Positions 11,480 through 22,507 of a stretch of 64,000 bases of DNA are shown here, one piece after another (positions within the stretch are counted from its first letter, which is position 1; every line of letters begins with the position of its first letter). Made by a program: the position numbers and the translations under genes. The DNA lies in assembly GCA_023634235.1 (NCBI GenBank), contig JAMKCF010000009.1:8494001-8558000 (forward strand), written 5' to 3'. The stretch comes from Pisaster brevispinus. Its lineage: Eukaryota > Echinodermata > Asteroidea > Forcipulatida > Asteriidae. Below the pieces are notes generated by a model, which was given only the letters and a program-made list of their open reading frames with translations, ran no database searches and had not been told where the DNA came from.

Positions 11480-12814
11480 ATGCATGTGTCTCTGCTCTCA
11501 GGGGTAAAAAATAAACAATCCCGCCCCTCAGTGATACATATTAAGGAACTCATCAGCCACATTCTCACTAAGAACAACTTTTCATTTACTGACAGGCATT
11601 TTCTACAGATACAGGGTACCGCCATGGGTACAAAAATGGCGCCCTCATATGCCAACTTTTTCATGTCTGACTTAGAGGAAAAACTTCTGTCCTCTGCCCC
11701 CAGCCGCCCACTAGTTTGGTGGAGATTTATTGATGATATTTTCTCTATCTGGTGTGGTAGTCAAGACAGCTTGGATGAGTTTATCGACCATATAAACTCA
11801 TTCCACCCAACCATAAAGTTCACTACTGAATATTCTCTAACAAGTGTTAACTTTCTAGATGTAACTATAAGTAAATCCCTTAGCGGCATTGTTATGGATG
11901 TATACAGCAAACCCACTGACACCCACCAGTACCTTCTCTCCAACAGTTGCCACCCCAGTCACTGTAAGAAGGCATTTGCTTACAGTCAGGCCTTGCGCAT
12001 AAGACGTATCTGCTCCACAGATACCCTATACAAAAGGCGCTCATTGGACCTCAGGAAACACCTTGTTTCTAGAGGTCACAGCGAACGCAGGGTTCAACTT
12101 GCCATCAACAAGGCCCTCAGTATACCACGCCATACTCTTTTGGCCAACATGGGATCCAGAAAAGTCCCGACCAATAGAGTTGCCCTGGTCACCACCTACC
12201 ACCCTAAACTACCCAAACTCTCCTCAATCCTCTATGGCAGAATGAATATTCTCCATTCCTCTAAGAGGTTGCGTTCAGCAATCCCTGAGAACCCCATGGT
12301 TGCATTCCGCCGCCCTAAAAACCTGGGAGACATTCTAGTCAGGGTCAAACTCCCCCCAGGTACAGGCCAAACACCACCCCTAACAGAGATACAGGGTTGT
12401 CACAAGTGTACCCGCTCTAAATGTAGAACTTGTCTCTACATCAAACCTGCACTTAAAGTGAAGAATCATAGCACTGGCTCTTCTTACAATATCAAGACCG
12501 ACTCCCTATGTAGCACACCCAATGTGGTCTATGTTATATCTTGTAAAAGATGTGGACTACAGTATGTGGGAGAGACAAAGACCAAACTCAGTCTTCGCTT
12601 TGCGAACCATGTCTCTGCCATAAAGACCAAGAAACTGTACCCCGTCTCCATCCACTTCAACAGCCTTAATCACAGCGTCAAAGATGTTGAACTCATTGTG
12701 ATTGAGGCTTGCAACGGTGACGACACACACCGCAAACTCAGAGAATCACACTGGATTCACCAACTCAAGACAGTCCAACCCTTTGGACTCAACGTAAACA
12801 CTGGTGTTAAATAA
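11480..12814 (+). pseudogene. Penelope-like RT / GIY-YIG endonuclease, broken copy
   Basis: From 11480 there is an open frame of 444 codons, but true homology begins upstream in other frames. FYLLPKIH (near 11207) is in one frame. GRPIVSGNSPTEHISEF and the motif-A block TLDVSSLYTNIP (near 11430) are in a second. From about 11505 the long frame takes over, so the ATG at 11480 is not a native start. Visible blocks in order are QIQGTAMGTKMAPSYANFFM (RT motif B), RFIDDIF (the catalytic motif C with Asp-Asp), VNFLDVTIS (motif E), a linker, a four-Cys cluster GCHKCTRSKCRTC, then VYVISCKRC and LQYVGET (GIY-YIG type core), LRFANH, and a conserved tail ending near RESHWIHQL. The protein would nick DNA and copy its RNA. 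The missing N-terminus and two frameshifts make this copy non-functional. Confidence 0.92.
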
Positions 12815-13035
12815 ATTCCCATCTCCCTCCTTACACTTCTGCTTGCTTTTTTTCTTCGATATAAAATAATATAACAATTTCTCTCCACTGGTCTATTTTT
12901 ACGCTTTTTCTCTTGCTTACTTCATTGATGTAAAATAGATATTCCCGCATTGTAATGCCTACAATGAGGTACCACCTTTATGGTCCAGTGATCCAGCCTT
13001 TCACACTGACCATCCTTTGTCCTCACTTCTTTACT

Positions 13036-13140
13036 CTGATTGGCTCTTAGTCAGTTAATTTACAACTCTGATTGGCTATATTTTCCCGCTTTTTTTTAAA
13101 TACTCTCCCTTAATCCTTTGCTCCTCTTTTTGCTATAAAT
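13036..13140 (+). promoter_or_regulatory. Promoter-like block in the 3' non-coding part of the Penelope-like element
   Basis: Two copies of CTCTGATTGGCT (inverted CCAAT boxes at 13039 and 13071) are followed by a TATA-like GCTATAAATGG (TATAAAT at 13134-13140). Penelope-like elements carry terminal 'pseudo-LTRs' that can supply a promoter to the next unit. The order CCAAT, CCAAT, TATA, then the hammerhead-like motif about 35 bp later fits that plan. This is sequence resemblance only. Confidence 0.45.
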
Positions 13141-13164
13141 GGATATGTTTGTGTTTGTTCTTGT

Positions 13165-13215
13165 TTATGCCTCTGACGAAGGTCAGGATTGGATCGAAAG
13201 CTAAGGCCATCTCCC
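13165..13215 (+). ncRNA. Hammerhead-ribozyme-like motif, probably degenerate
   Basis: CTGACGA (13173-13179) fits the hammerhead CUGANGA core. It is followed by one A, a 4-bp stem II (GGTC 13181-13184 with GATC 13192-13195, one G-U pair) and GAAA (13196-13199). A short GC-TAAG-GC segment could be stem III. I do not find a good stem I, nor a cleavage triplet in exactly the right place (ATC at 13209 is one or two bases off). Hammerheads are known in the terminal repeats of Penelope-like elements, which makes this more than chance, but it may no longer cleave. Confidence 0.4.
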
Positions 13216-13225
13216 CTACTAATTT

Positions 13226-13241
13226 TATATATAGAATAATA
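13226..13241 (+). repeat. Right target-site duplication of the Penelope-like insertion
   Basis: This is a perfect copy of the 16-mer at 11132-11147, placed directly after the TACTAATTT end of the element. Confidence 0.75.
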
Positions 13242-13757
13242 GTAATAATATACAGTTCTTATACAGGGCCATATCACATCCAAGAGCGTCTCAATGCCCT
13301 CATTGGGTTTTTTTTCTACACGGTATGCAGAGCTATGTTTAAAATACAAGACCCATTTAATTACATAGCACCATGCAACAGCTTACAAGGTGGCCACTTC
13401 AATTCAATTTAATTTCCATCGTGAACAGTACATATCAGAATGCCAAAGACAATACTGTGGAGGCTTGGTCCTAACAAGCCATGGCTTGCAGTGAGTGAAG
13501 TGTCTTTAGAAGAGAGAACATCAAAAGAAACAATTAGTTAATCAATGCAATAATTAATTAGTGCAATAATTAATTAGTGCATTAATTAAGACAAGATGAA
13601 GATAGTCATGGCGACAAATGATCTGACCAGACAGAAATCAAGATAAGTGACGACTACAAAAAATCCTTAAATCTGCAGGGAAGAAGGCAACTCTGGAGAA
13701 TAAACCAAAAGGATAAAACTAAAACAGTGGGCGATACTCTTTGAAAGAGTTCTTAAA

Positions 13758-13869
13758 AGCTTTGGCTTTGGCTGAGGCTCCGGCTGAGGCTCCGGCTGAG
13801 GCTGGAACCCGTCCCCCTTGTTTGAAGCCCGGTACCAAAATCCTATGTGTTCTGAACTGATGGAGCCTC
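13758..13869 (-). mobile_element. R6 family inverted-repeat element, copy 1
   Basis: It starts with GGCTTTGGCTGAGGCTCCGG, including three GAGGCTCCGGCT-like units, and ends in GATGGAGCCTC. The middle, read on the minus strand, contains TTTTGGTACCGGGCTTCAAA. That block recurs in the copies at 33107 and 36484. The unit is short, with GGCTT...GGCTCC ends facing GGAGCC...AAGCC. It has no coding capacity. Confidence 0.6.
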
Positions 13870-14861
13870 AAGTCACAGCCTATGGGCCTATAACCTATAA
13901 CCTACTTGACTGAGGGAGTAAGGATAGATTCAACAACTTCATAAACCTAGCTCTGTTAACCCTACATTTTGGGAAATTTTGTTTTATCTACCTCATATCC
14001 ATCAAAATCTGCCAAATTTACCCAATGGTGCCCCATAATTTGACAGTTTTTACATAAATTATTTGCAACAAAAATTGGCAACGTGAAGACATATGAAGAC
14101 GTGATCCTCCACAATAAACCAGCCAGGCATGTCCGGGGCTCACATCGGCTGGATGCTAAGCCACGGTCACGCCAGTCTGAACCTGTGAGCACTTGTGTCT
14201 TTGTTCACTCTCCCTACCAACCGAGGTGCGACTCCAGCACTGCCTGCTCTAAGTGCATTAGTGAACACAGTAAAAAATACTACAATATTCCAGACCAAAA
14301 TTCCACAGCACAATTTCCTGGAAAACGTTGGTCAACCTGACCTAAACCGGGTCACAAGAAGCGCATGCCAGATTCTTGAACCCAAAGTCATCACTGGCCT
14401 ACAAATGCCTATTTATTACTTTTTTGACTCTCTTCATATAGCTTTAACAGATGTTGTGGTGATGACACAAAGACGCTGCTCTCTGCTCATGGATAAGATG
14501 AGCTTAATTAAAGAGATGCCGTTAGATGAATGGAATAACAGTGTCAGGACACAGGCTTCACTGCTCCTTAACAACCAGGTCTGGGGGCTGGTCGCTGCTA
14601 GTAATGGAATCCAGCTGAGAGTGAGGTCCATTAACAGTGGTCAGCCCCCAAGTGAGGTCATTATCGTATATGGGTCCTCACACTGTTATACCTCTTAAGA
14701 AACACATTTTGAACAACAACAAAAACAGAGCAAAGCTCTGGATTTTGTACTTTTCTTTCAGTATTCACGTTGAAGGGCAGTATCTTTTGACTGTTCAGTT
14801 GTCGTGTGGTACCTAGTCTCCCACCCATGATTACTAAAGTACTTCTAAGAACCAGAGTACC

Positions 14862-14944
14862 TATAATAATAATAATAATAACAATAGCTGTTCCGACTGT
14901 TGTTCCGATCGCTAATAATAATAATAATAATAATAATAATTTAT
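14862..14944. repeat. Two (TAA)n microsatellites
   Basis: (ATA)n runs at about 14862-14881 and 14912-14941, separated by a short GC-containing spacer. The second is followed by TTTATTGATTTATATTGTGCCC. This is the kind of simple repeat often found at retroposon tails. Confidence 0.85.
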
Positions 14945-15014
14945 TGATTTATATTGTGCCCATTCCATACAATGTACACAAGTGCATAACAATCATGAAA
15001 TAATTAAATGCAAC

Positions 15015-15108
15015 AACAAAAAACACAATGATAACAAAGCTGAAAATTGGAAAATTGGAAATTGGAAAACAAAAAACACAATGATAACAAAGCTGAAAAT
15101 TGGAAAAT
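15015..15108. repeat. Tandem duplication, period about 54 bp
   Basis: ACAAAAAACACAATGATAAC and the following AAAGCTGAAAATTGG block start at 15015 and again at 15069, nearly identical. Smaller TTGGAAAA repeats lie between them. Confidence 0.85.
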
Positions 15109-15848
15109 CAGAATAAGAACAGAAATAAATTGGTAACAAATCTAGGAAATACCACAATGCATGTAAAATGATAAGACAAGACCCTTTGCCGAACTCCCCA
15201 CACAAGAGCATCTTTAAAGTTTACAATAAGAGTACACAAAAATCGGTAAAAAGGCATTAAAAATAAGACAATAAAAATACAAAATAGTAGGAGCTCTGGA
15301 AAATCTACAATACCATATATGGAAACTCTTTGGTTGGTGTGCAGCTTTACACTTAGTATTGTGTGGGTTGATATGCGCACCGGCTAACTAAAGTCGATCT
15401 GCACATTCGCACATACACAAAGTATTTGTATGCATGTACATGTACATGGCACCAACGCCTCAGGAAATAAAACAAAAATATGCACCAAAAAAAAGAAGGT
15501 ATTTACGAATGATATTTGAAGACGTTATTTCAAATCGTATTTACAGTAGAGTCAGGATCATTACTTGCAATAGACATTTAAGTATCAAAGTAAGTATCAG
15601 GTCAGGAATTTCATCTTTGAGAGGGAAAGGCCATTTGCATTTTCAAGAGGTCACTTTCATTGGAAAATCTTAAAGTCTATGGGAGACTTGTGATGGGAAA
15701 CCAAGTCCTAGACCCAGGTGACAGAGACCCTGGCCTCCGTGCAGTTCCAGGCCTGATCGTACCTTGGAACATATGCGCTGATCTACTTACGGGGCGGCCC
15801 CTTTACCCAAAAGTTTCTCAAAACAGACTTCAGCGAGACTGAACAAAC

Positions 15849-15997
15849 CTTAAACTCTGTGCTCTCCATAATCTTGACATCAAGACGGTTCATTTCGCCC
15901 AGCTGTGGCTTGCCAAGATCAGCGATACGCCTATCTTCCTCAGACATGAGCTTGTAGGATTCGTCATGCTCACTGGTGTAAGACTCATTATCGCTTC
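15849..15997 (-). CDS. Na+/Ca2+ exchanger (NCX/SLC8), exon B: end of CBD2
   Basis: This 149-bp exon begins after TTTGCAG with two bases that complete a Gly codon with the last base of exon A. It ends in phase 0 before GTTTGT. It encodes SDNESYTSEHDESYKLMSEE, then DRRIADLGKPQLGEMNRLDV and KIMESTEFK. The second half corresponds to the EERRIAEMGRP...LEVIIEESYEF block of mammalian NCX1, the last strands of the second Ca2+-binding Calx-beta domain. The first 18 or so residues are a Ser/Glu/Asp-rich linker. It takes the place of the longer, alternatively spliced segment of vertebrate NCX. Alternative cassettes could exist in the intron upstream, but none was recognised. Confidence 0.93.
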
Positions 15998-16618
15998 CTG
16001 CAAAGAAAAAGAAATTGCCAGTAAATCGACCACTCAAATTCTTTGATGCCGAGGATGTTTTGTGAATAATTATTCTCCTGATCATTTTGCTAGAAAGGGG
16101 AAGAATTGGCAAATAAAGTTGAATTTCAATTAACTTTTTAATATGTATGAAAAGAAACAGATAACAAAAAACCCTCCTCACTAGTATTTACATGGTCAAG
16201 TAAAAAAAACACCCACGTGAGACTCAATTAAACGAGTAAAACTGTGGGCTGATAAATAGTACTCATTCGTTATAGGATTCTAGCTGATATAATCTTTCCC
16301 CCCAGTACAAGTATTTCTGTTAGACTCGATTTTATAGAGGTGTTTATAAATTGTGTGCATCTCCTGTGTATTCGAACAGTGGGATCGGTTAGAGTGTGTG
16401 CAATTTGGTAATCTTCATACATTAAACAACACTGCTTACTTTCCCAGCAAATTTGAGCAGTGGAACTATTCACATAATTGACATGCACATTTTTATACTT
16501 ATTTATGGCTGGTAAGGCATTTCTGCTAAGCAAACAGCTTTCTGAGCTTAGCAAAAAATGTGCGCTTCATGTCTGCTCTTTGGCAGTGATCCTTTGTCAG
16601 GCGGAAGGGCTAGTTTCA

Positions 16619-16662
16619 GGTAGCAGGGCTGCAGGTAGCAGGGCTGCAGGTAGCAGGGCAGG
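16619..16662. repeat. Tandem repeat, about 15-bp unit
   Basis: Just under three copies of GGTAGCAGGGCTGCA lie just left of an R1 element. The unit resembles the GCAGGGaaCCAG interior of R1 copies and may have expanded from one. Confidence 0.85.
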
Positions 16663-16691
16663 TCTAGCAATATTATGCCTTTTAGCGGGGA

Positions 16692-16883
16692 AGTTTCATA
16701 GAGCTGCTTGAGCAGAAAATATTGCTGAAAGACTTAACGCAAATAAGCAAAAACGAGCAGAATACCAGTCTTAGATGGTACATGTGGCATGGTACTTTAG
16801 CTGGTAACCTTATTCTGGTAAGCAGAATTGTTTTTGTTCTGAGCTTCTTTTTGTGCTTAGAGCAGCTCTATGACATTGGTCCC
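16692..16883 (+). mobile_element. R1 foldback element, copy 1
   Basis: It opens with AGTTTCATAGAGCTGCTTGA and closes with AGAGCAGCTCTATGACATTG, which face each other as inverted repeats. The interior has GAGCAGAATACCAGTC and GCTGGTAACCTTATTCTGG blocks shared with the copy at 51717. It is non-coding. Confidence 0.8.
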
Positions 16884-17975
16884 ACATCTTGGGTTTAACC
16901 ACTGGTATTTAATAATTCAAATTTTGTTTTGCGTATCAATGAAGTAGCTATATGTTCACACCTATATTTTTTTCAAGTAGAGGATGCACGTACATTAACT
17001 ACATCAATAGGGGGGGCAGGGGAGCATAAATGCGATCAGTGCATTACAAAACATTTGACCAGTCATGAACTCTACTCATGACCTTTTCAGCTGGTGTAAA
17101 TTCCTTTACTGCAAAACCTCACGAAATACGTCAGCAAGGCACAGACAATAACAACAATGCCGACTTAGCCGTTGCCCCTATATTGCTCGACCTTCATGAC
17201 AGCCTGCAAAAGCACTTTGTCTCGCTACGCTCTTAAGCGACATAAGTTTAATTTGTGGTTAATAATGGCATTTGATGGAATCCACCACATATTTAGCGTG
17301 CGAGTTCTATGGCAAGGCTGAAGAAATTATTTCAGTGTGCGCATTAGTAGCTTTTGTTAGTTTGTTAATCAGCTTGTGTTTTTGTGAATACCGCTAAGCT
17401 TTCATCTTTGACATTAAAAACATTACAAAGGTAACCCTGGAAATAATTTACAGTTTTAAGTGGAAACTACTAAGAAAGGTGAATAAGGAATACAAGCCTT
17501 ACTTTAATGCTATGCGCCTTATTCATGAGTCTTCCATATTGAGTCATATTCCCTGAATACAAAGGTTTTATACACAAGCAATCCTGTCAAGGGTACAGAC
17601 TAATTTTGTCTATTTACAGAGGCAATTCCCCCTTGCTTCCAATATTATCTATTTTGGTGAAGAGAAAGCTGCATCTAGTTCTTTATAATTTCCCCTTATT
17701 CTTTAAAAACAAGCTCCACCAAATTTGATAATTCTGCACCAGGTGTGTCATTTATGACAGACATGACGCATGTACACTGTTACAAGACTACAAGAGCGAA
17801 AAACCCAAACGTGTTTATCTCCTCACTTGCATAATGTACAATCCAAGGTTTTAGCTGCATCTATTCCTATTGCTTTTAATTGTCTCAGTTTTAAAAATGC
17901 TAATTGTACACTTATTTTGAAACAAATAACTCCTTTTCATCCAGTAATTATATATACTCTATGAAGGAGTTTAAA

Positions 17976-18066
17976 TTGAAGTCTCACTAATACTTGTCAA
18001 AGTGCTGCTCTCAATTCATGAAAATTTAAAGGAATTCACTCGGAAAGCCCGAGTTTGGAATAAATG
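17976..18066 (+). repeat. R5 dispersed repeat, copy 1
   Basis: TTGAAGTCTCACTA...GTCAAAGTGCT...TTCATGAAAATTTAAAGGAA...GGAAAGCCCG...TTTGGAATAAATG recurs at 24731-24828 in the same orientation. The type is unknown; there are no terminal repeats and no open frame. Confidence 0.75.
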
Positions 18067-19634
18067 ACTGATGAACTCAAAACCACACTCCGCTGATCAG
18101 AAACACCAGAGTTGAGTCCAGTGTGCTTGCCCGCTCGGCCACGACACAGCGCTTTGCGTTTATAGGAGCGCTTTTTATGATAAATGTCATTATCATATAG
18201 AGGAGGTTAACTGCCTGGAGCATTTATAAAGAGTTCCAGGCATGGGTTTAGGTTTCCCTTTAACTGCAGTGATCTTTTCTTGTTACACTAATGCTGCACA
18301 AGCTTAAATTATCAAACTGAACCTGCAATACAGGCTTTGATTTGTGCACTGCAGTAAAAAACTGTTCCTGGAACTTAGTGGTCAAGGCAGTCAACCTGGA
18401 CTGTAGACCTCTTACATTGGCCACCATCCCCGAGTTCAAGCAATGGAAACCTGCAAGCATGTACGTGTCACGCACAACTCTCAGCTTATGACAGGTCTTC
18501 CTTTGACCTCAGTGCATGGGGGCGCTTTTTAAGTTTGTGACGTCATATGTAAGTGAGAATAGCATAATTGTAAAGCACCCCTTATGCAAACTGCTGTTTC
18601 ACAAGGCTAAAAAGACGAGAGACCAAAAAGTGTTTTTTGGATAATTCAAACAGAATGCATCAATATATAGTACCCCCATCTGATAGCCAACCCCCCACCC
18701 CCCAGACGATATCGTTAAACAATTTTGCATAGCAAAAGACTGACCTAGCCCTGGTTAGGGCGCCAATTTGCGTATGCAACAGAGGAGTCCAACCTGTGCT
18801 AGAGAATGAAAATATGTTTGTGCACAGTAAATACTAACATTGAGTAGCTGATGATGATTTGGAAGCAGCAACTGACACATTCTGTATTACATTTAGCTTT
18901 GCTATACATGGGAAATCATTCACTGCCTCCCACACCCAAACCCACAAATTTCCCCCCGCGAAAAAAAACGAAATGTCAAAAGTCAACAGCCGCGGAAAAA
19001 AAAGAAGCCAAATCTAAAAGTGACTCTTGCTGGGCACGGACGTGGCCGTTGAAACAGCAATCAACACTCGTCAGGGAATGCCTTAGCCTGGCTGTGAAAA
19101 CACACTCCGGGCATGCTTTGGGATTTTTTGTGTGCCGCGTGAAAGAAAGTTAAATATGACCATGCAGGCTTTGAGTACATACAAAATGGCAGGGAAAAAG
19201 ATGATGCCTGTTTTGATGAGGGGACATGTTGTGCATCAATGTGAACTTGAATGATGCTGATGGAATATTTGCGCAGAGAGGGGGGGGGGGGCATTATAGG
19301 ATTGACAAGGAGGAGGGGCTAGGGATGGGAACAGCGAGAAAGAATTCAAGATTTCAGAGATTTTATTATGGGGAACTGGTGTTCTGAACTCATGATTATA
19401 GAAAACAGAACTTTGTGTGGAGATAATATTATTTACAATCACACTTAAAAGAGACTTCTCAATACTTTCATTGATGCCCAAGTACAGCATTTATCATCGG
19501 ACGGCATTTAATGAGTAAATGATAGACTTCCATTTTAACAGATGTTAAACTTGCATCGGGGATGTTTAACCCAAACAGCGGTATGTGCTATAAGCACTGC
19601 ATTACTCAATACTTTCCCCCTGTGAAAAATAATC

Positions 19635-19705
19635 CACAGCTGTGGGTTCGAATCACACCCAAGAAATATGCCTGCTGGCTGGGATTCGAACCCAAGACTT
19701 TTGCC
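19635..19705. mobile_element. tRNA-derived SINE fragments facing each other
   Basis: GTGGGTTCGAATCACACCC followed by AAGAAATATGCCTG matches the B-box region and start of the body of the SINE at 47262. Directly after it comes GCTGGGATTCGAACCCAAG, a T-arm-like sequence in the opposite orientation. These are probably two SINE remnants end to end. Confidence 0.6.
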
Positions 19706-19897
19706 ATTCCATTTTTTGCAGAGATCGACTTACAGTTTGGTAAAGTAAAAAAATAAAACAACAACAGTTCTTAATTTACAGGACTTATTACTTTCCAACT
19801 ATAAAAATGTCCTCTTCAAGAAGTAGATGCACAAGATTTCGCTTATTAGAATCGGGATGGAGACAAGAGCCCCATGAAAAAAAATCCTCCTCCTTGG

Positions 19898-19919
19898 GAG
19901 AGAGAGAGAGAGAGAGAGA
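19898..19919. repeat. (GA)n microsatellite
   Basis: About ten GA units. Similar GA/CT runs occur at 59694-59711 and 61878-61899. Confidence 0.9.
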
Positions 19920-20999
19920 ATGTGCTCCAGACAAAAATGCTCATCTGAATTTTTGTTAAGGATGTTGAAATGAGTTACCGGCTGGCTAATAATATATACG
20001 TGCACTTTCCGAGTCAACAAGCATTTACAGTACACTACAAACTGACATTATCAAGATACATAATGACTGGTACCAGACCATTTTGCCATTTAGCCTGTCA
20101 GTTCGGTTACATTGATGTCAGTAAACGAGAGAAGAAGTCTGCATCACCAAAAAAGGTCGCTCGGCAACATTACTACATGACATATGCATGATCTTGCATC
20201 ATAGCATCGCTACATGGTTGTCGTTTCACATATTAATTCCCAGCAGTTTCCAACACTGTATCCAACACAGTTTGATGTTGTATGAGTGGGTGGATTGACA
20301 AACAAACCTGCTTTGAATCTAAATCACATACAAGCTTGCGGTGAGCACATCTATCCTTCACATATCTTGAATAGAAAAAGCAAGTAACGTGTTGATGCAT
20401 GCATGATCAATCAGAAAACATGGTCCAGACGACAGGCCAGCAATAAGGCTTAAATCAAAGTTAGCATGCACCCCACCATGCAGCATAACTTCCCTTCAAG
20501 ATTCCATTACACATTTCAAGCTAATAAGATTACCCCAGCCTGAAATATGATTAATCAAAAATGCAAATGAAGCGATAGAGTCCCAAACTGACCATGTTAA
20601 AAGATCACGCCTGTTGGCATCACAGTAGAAACTGTTAGTCATTTAGTATTACCACTTTAACATGATGTTAGTAACCAGGTTAATTCTGTTGAGTTTCACT
20701 AACATATTGCATTTTTTAGATGCATCCATTCTGATCCAACTAGTTCCTGTTTGAAAAAACTGCTGCTAAAAGTATCTCGGTCCTTAAAAGTTAACTCAGC
20801 TCATTCGAGTTGAGAGTTTTTAGATATCTGGAAAAGTATTCACTGGTTTAGAAACTTGTGCAGATAAGGAGCCTTTATCATAAAAACAAGTCCAGCTTCA
20901 AAGCACTGACTGCTAAAGCAATTTAGCTTCACTTTTCGGTTGGTCAATGTCACACTATGTTACACCATAATGTAGATGTTTATTATACAAATTAATATT

Positions 21000-21525
21000 G
21001 GATGCATGAGTGCATTGTCACAGAATATAATCACAAGGTGAAATCTGGACTATTCCATTTTGTGAGGTGAAGCTGAGTCGAATGAAAAAAAGCCAAGTTT
21101 CACCGAGTGATTATATTGTGTGCAACAATGCACGAATGAAATGCATTGAATATTTGTTTTCTATAACTCACACATAGATTCTTGTCAATTAAAATTTGTT
21201 CACATTATTTATACAAAATGGACACAGAAACTCGCCCACCCCACACTCTACAAATTTAAAATCCTTAAGCAATCCCTAAGCAAATTCTAAGCAACGTGGG
21301 CGACTCCATGTAGACACAGACCTTGTCCGCTGTGACCATGGTGACACGACCTTTGCTTCGTTTGGACAAATGGGCGGGGAAATGACTAATTTTGAAATGA
21401 TGCTGTGAATTAGCAATATTGGACTCCAATATTGAATTGCGAAGTGTTGCGGCAGTAAACACATGGCAAAATAATGGATGACACGTGATACGTGCTCCAC
21501 CAATCAAATGACAATGATCTGTGTG
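21000..21525 (+). mobile_element. R2 family non-autonomous element, copy 1
   Basis: The left end folds on itself: GTGCATTGTCACAGAATATA (21009 on) faces TATATTGTGTGCAACAATGC (about 21112-21131), with GGTGAAA and TTTCACC blocks inside the arms. Further right are CTCACACATAGATTCTTGTC, GACACAGAAACTC, GACTCCATGTAGACAC, TTGGACAAA and a GGACTCC core. Related sequences occur at 24196, 39658 and 49650. Open frames differ between copies, so the family is non-coding. Ends are approximate. Confidence 0.8.
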
Positions 21526-22376
21526 TGCGGTATATAAAACGCTTTAATCGATGTTATTACCAGTTTCTATAAACTGTGTAATTGCCATCACGGATCAAAT
21601 GTCCATGGATTTATTGATTGATTGATTAATTGATCGATTGATTGACTTATTGTATTATTGTAAAAAGGCAGATCTTTGAGGAGCATCAATGCATATTCAG
21701 GGTACACAATGAGATCAAAAATTAATAAGAGTAAAAGTACGCACAGAGCAGGGACATCTTGTGTATATAACAACCAAGGTGTCACAAGAGAGGGCCAGCA
21801 AATGCTACATGCACCAGGCAATCCCATAAGGGGGGTAGACGTCAACATGTGAAAACACCAGGGCTTATGATATTCCCCCGAAGGGTGATACGAGATACAT
21901 ATATGCATCTCCTATATTAATCAAATGAATCCTAAACCCTCCAAGCTAAACCCATTAGTTTACATCTTTCAAGATACCAAGTGGAAGAGAAATATTTAAT
22001 CACGTTCAAATGAACCAGTCCTTCAAAACTGAGCAATGCTGTCGAGCGTCGCTCGTGAAATCCAGTTTGAAATTACCTGCTAGTTTTGTTTGCAAATGGT
22101 AAAATTTCATACCTGCTTTACTGCAAGTCAAAAAGTTAGAGCAGAAGGATGGTAGAAAGCATGTTTACATGCATCATGACATAAAAAGTAGTTGCTTGTG
22201 TGTGCTTGCACTTAAAACTATTATTGATCCATGTGTAATGAAAATATGCCATAAAAAGGACGCAGGGCCATGACAAAAAATGGGCCTTGGGGGCAAGGGA
22301 ATCATTTCACTGAATTATTAACTCTGAAATTACTTATTTATTTCTTACTTTTAAATGGTTAAAGGTCATATAGAGG

Positions 22377-22507
22377 GTGCAAGTCTCGCGCGTATTTAAA
22401 CAATGGGGCCTGTTAAAGTGCGCGAGTTTGTTTCCTTCACACTTTAAAGCAATGTACGTGAGACCAAAGTGGTCAAAAAAATGTTTGAATATGCGCGAGA
22501 CTTGCAC
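22377..22507. mobile_element. 131-bp CpG-rich terminal-inverted-repeat element (MITE-like)
   Basis: GTGCAAGTCTCGCGCGTATT at the left faces AATATGCGCGAGACTTGCAC at the right. About 27 bp of each end pair with a few mismatches. The ends are rich in CpG although the flanks are AT-rich. No clear target-site duplication was found. Confidence 0.75.

Larger units (their letters stand above)
11148..13225 (+). mobile_element. Penelope-like retroelement, 5'-truncated insertion
   Basis: The insertion is about 2.1 kb long, lies antisense to NCX and is bounded by a perfect 16-bp direct repeat. It begins in the middle of the reverse-transcriptase region (first recognisable block FYLLPKIH) and has no 5' part. 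It then runs through RT motifs, a Cys-rich finger, a GIY-YIG endonuclease domain, a stop at 12812-12814 and about 410 bp of 3' non-coding DNA with promoter-like and hammerhead-like signals. The order RT then GIY-YIG is diagnostic for endonuclease-bearing Penelope-like elements. The 5' truncation with a target-site duplication fits incomplete target-primed reverse transcription. Two frameshifts (near 11245 and 11505) show this copy is dead. Confidence 0.93.
10915..15848 (-). other. NCX intron B-C (4934 bp)
   Basis: The donor (exon ends TTTAAG, intron GTTTGT) is at 15848 and the acceptor (CTTCAG) ends at 10915. The intron contains the Penelope-like insertion, an R6 inverted-repeat element (13758-13869), AT-rich simple repeats near 14862-14944 and a 54-bp-period tandem duplication near 15015. 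A 167-codon plus-strand frame at 14195-14698 is not recognised and is probably chance. Confidence 0.8.

Noticed and set aside
14195..14698. 167-codon plus-strand open frame in the B-C intron
   Set aside because: No domain, no splice or start context, no similarity I recognise; the sequence could be conserved non-coding DNA, but coding is unsupported.
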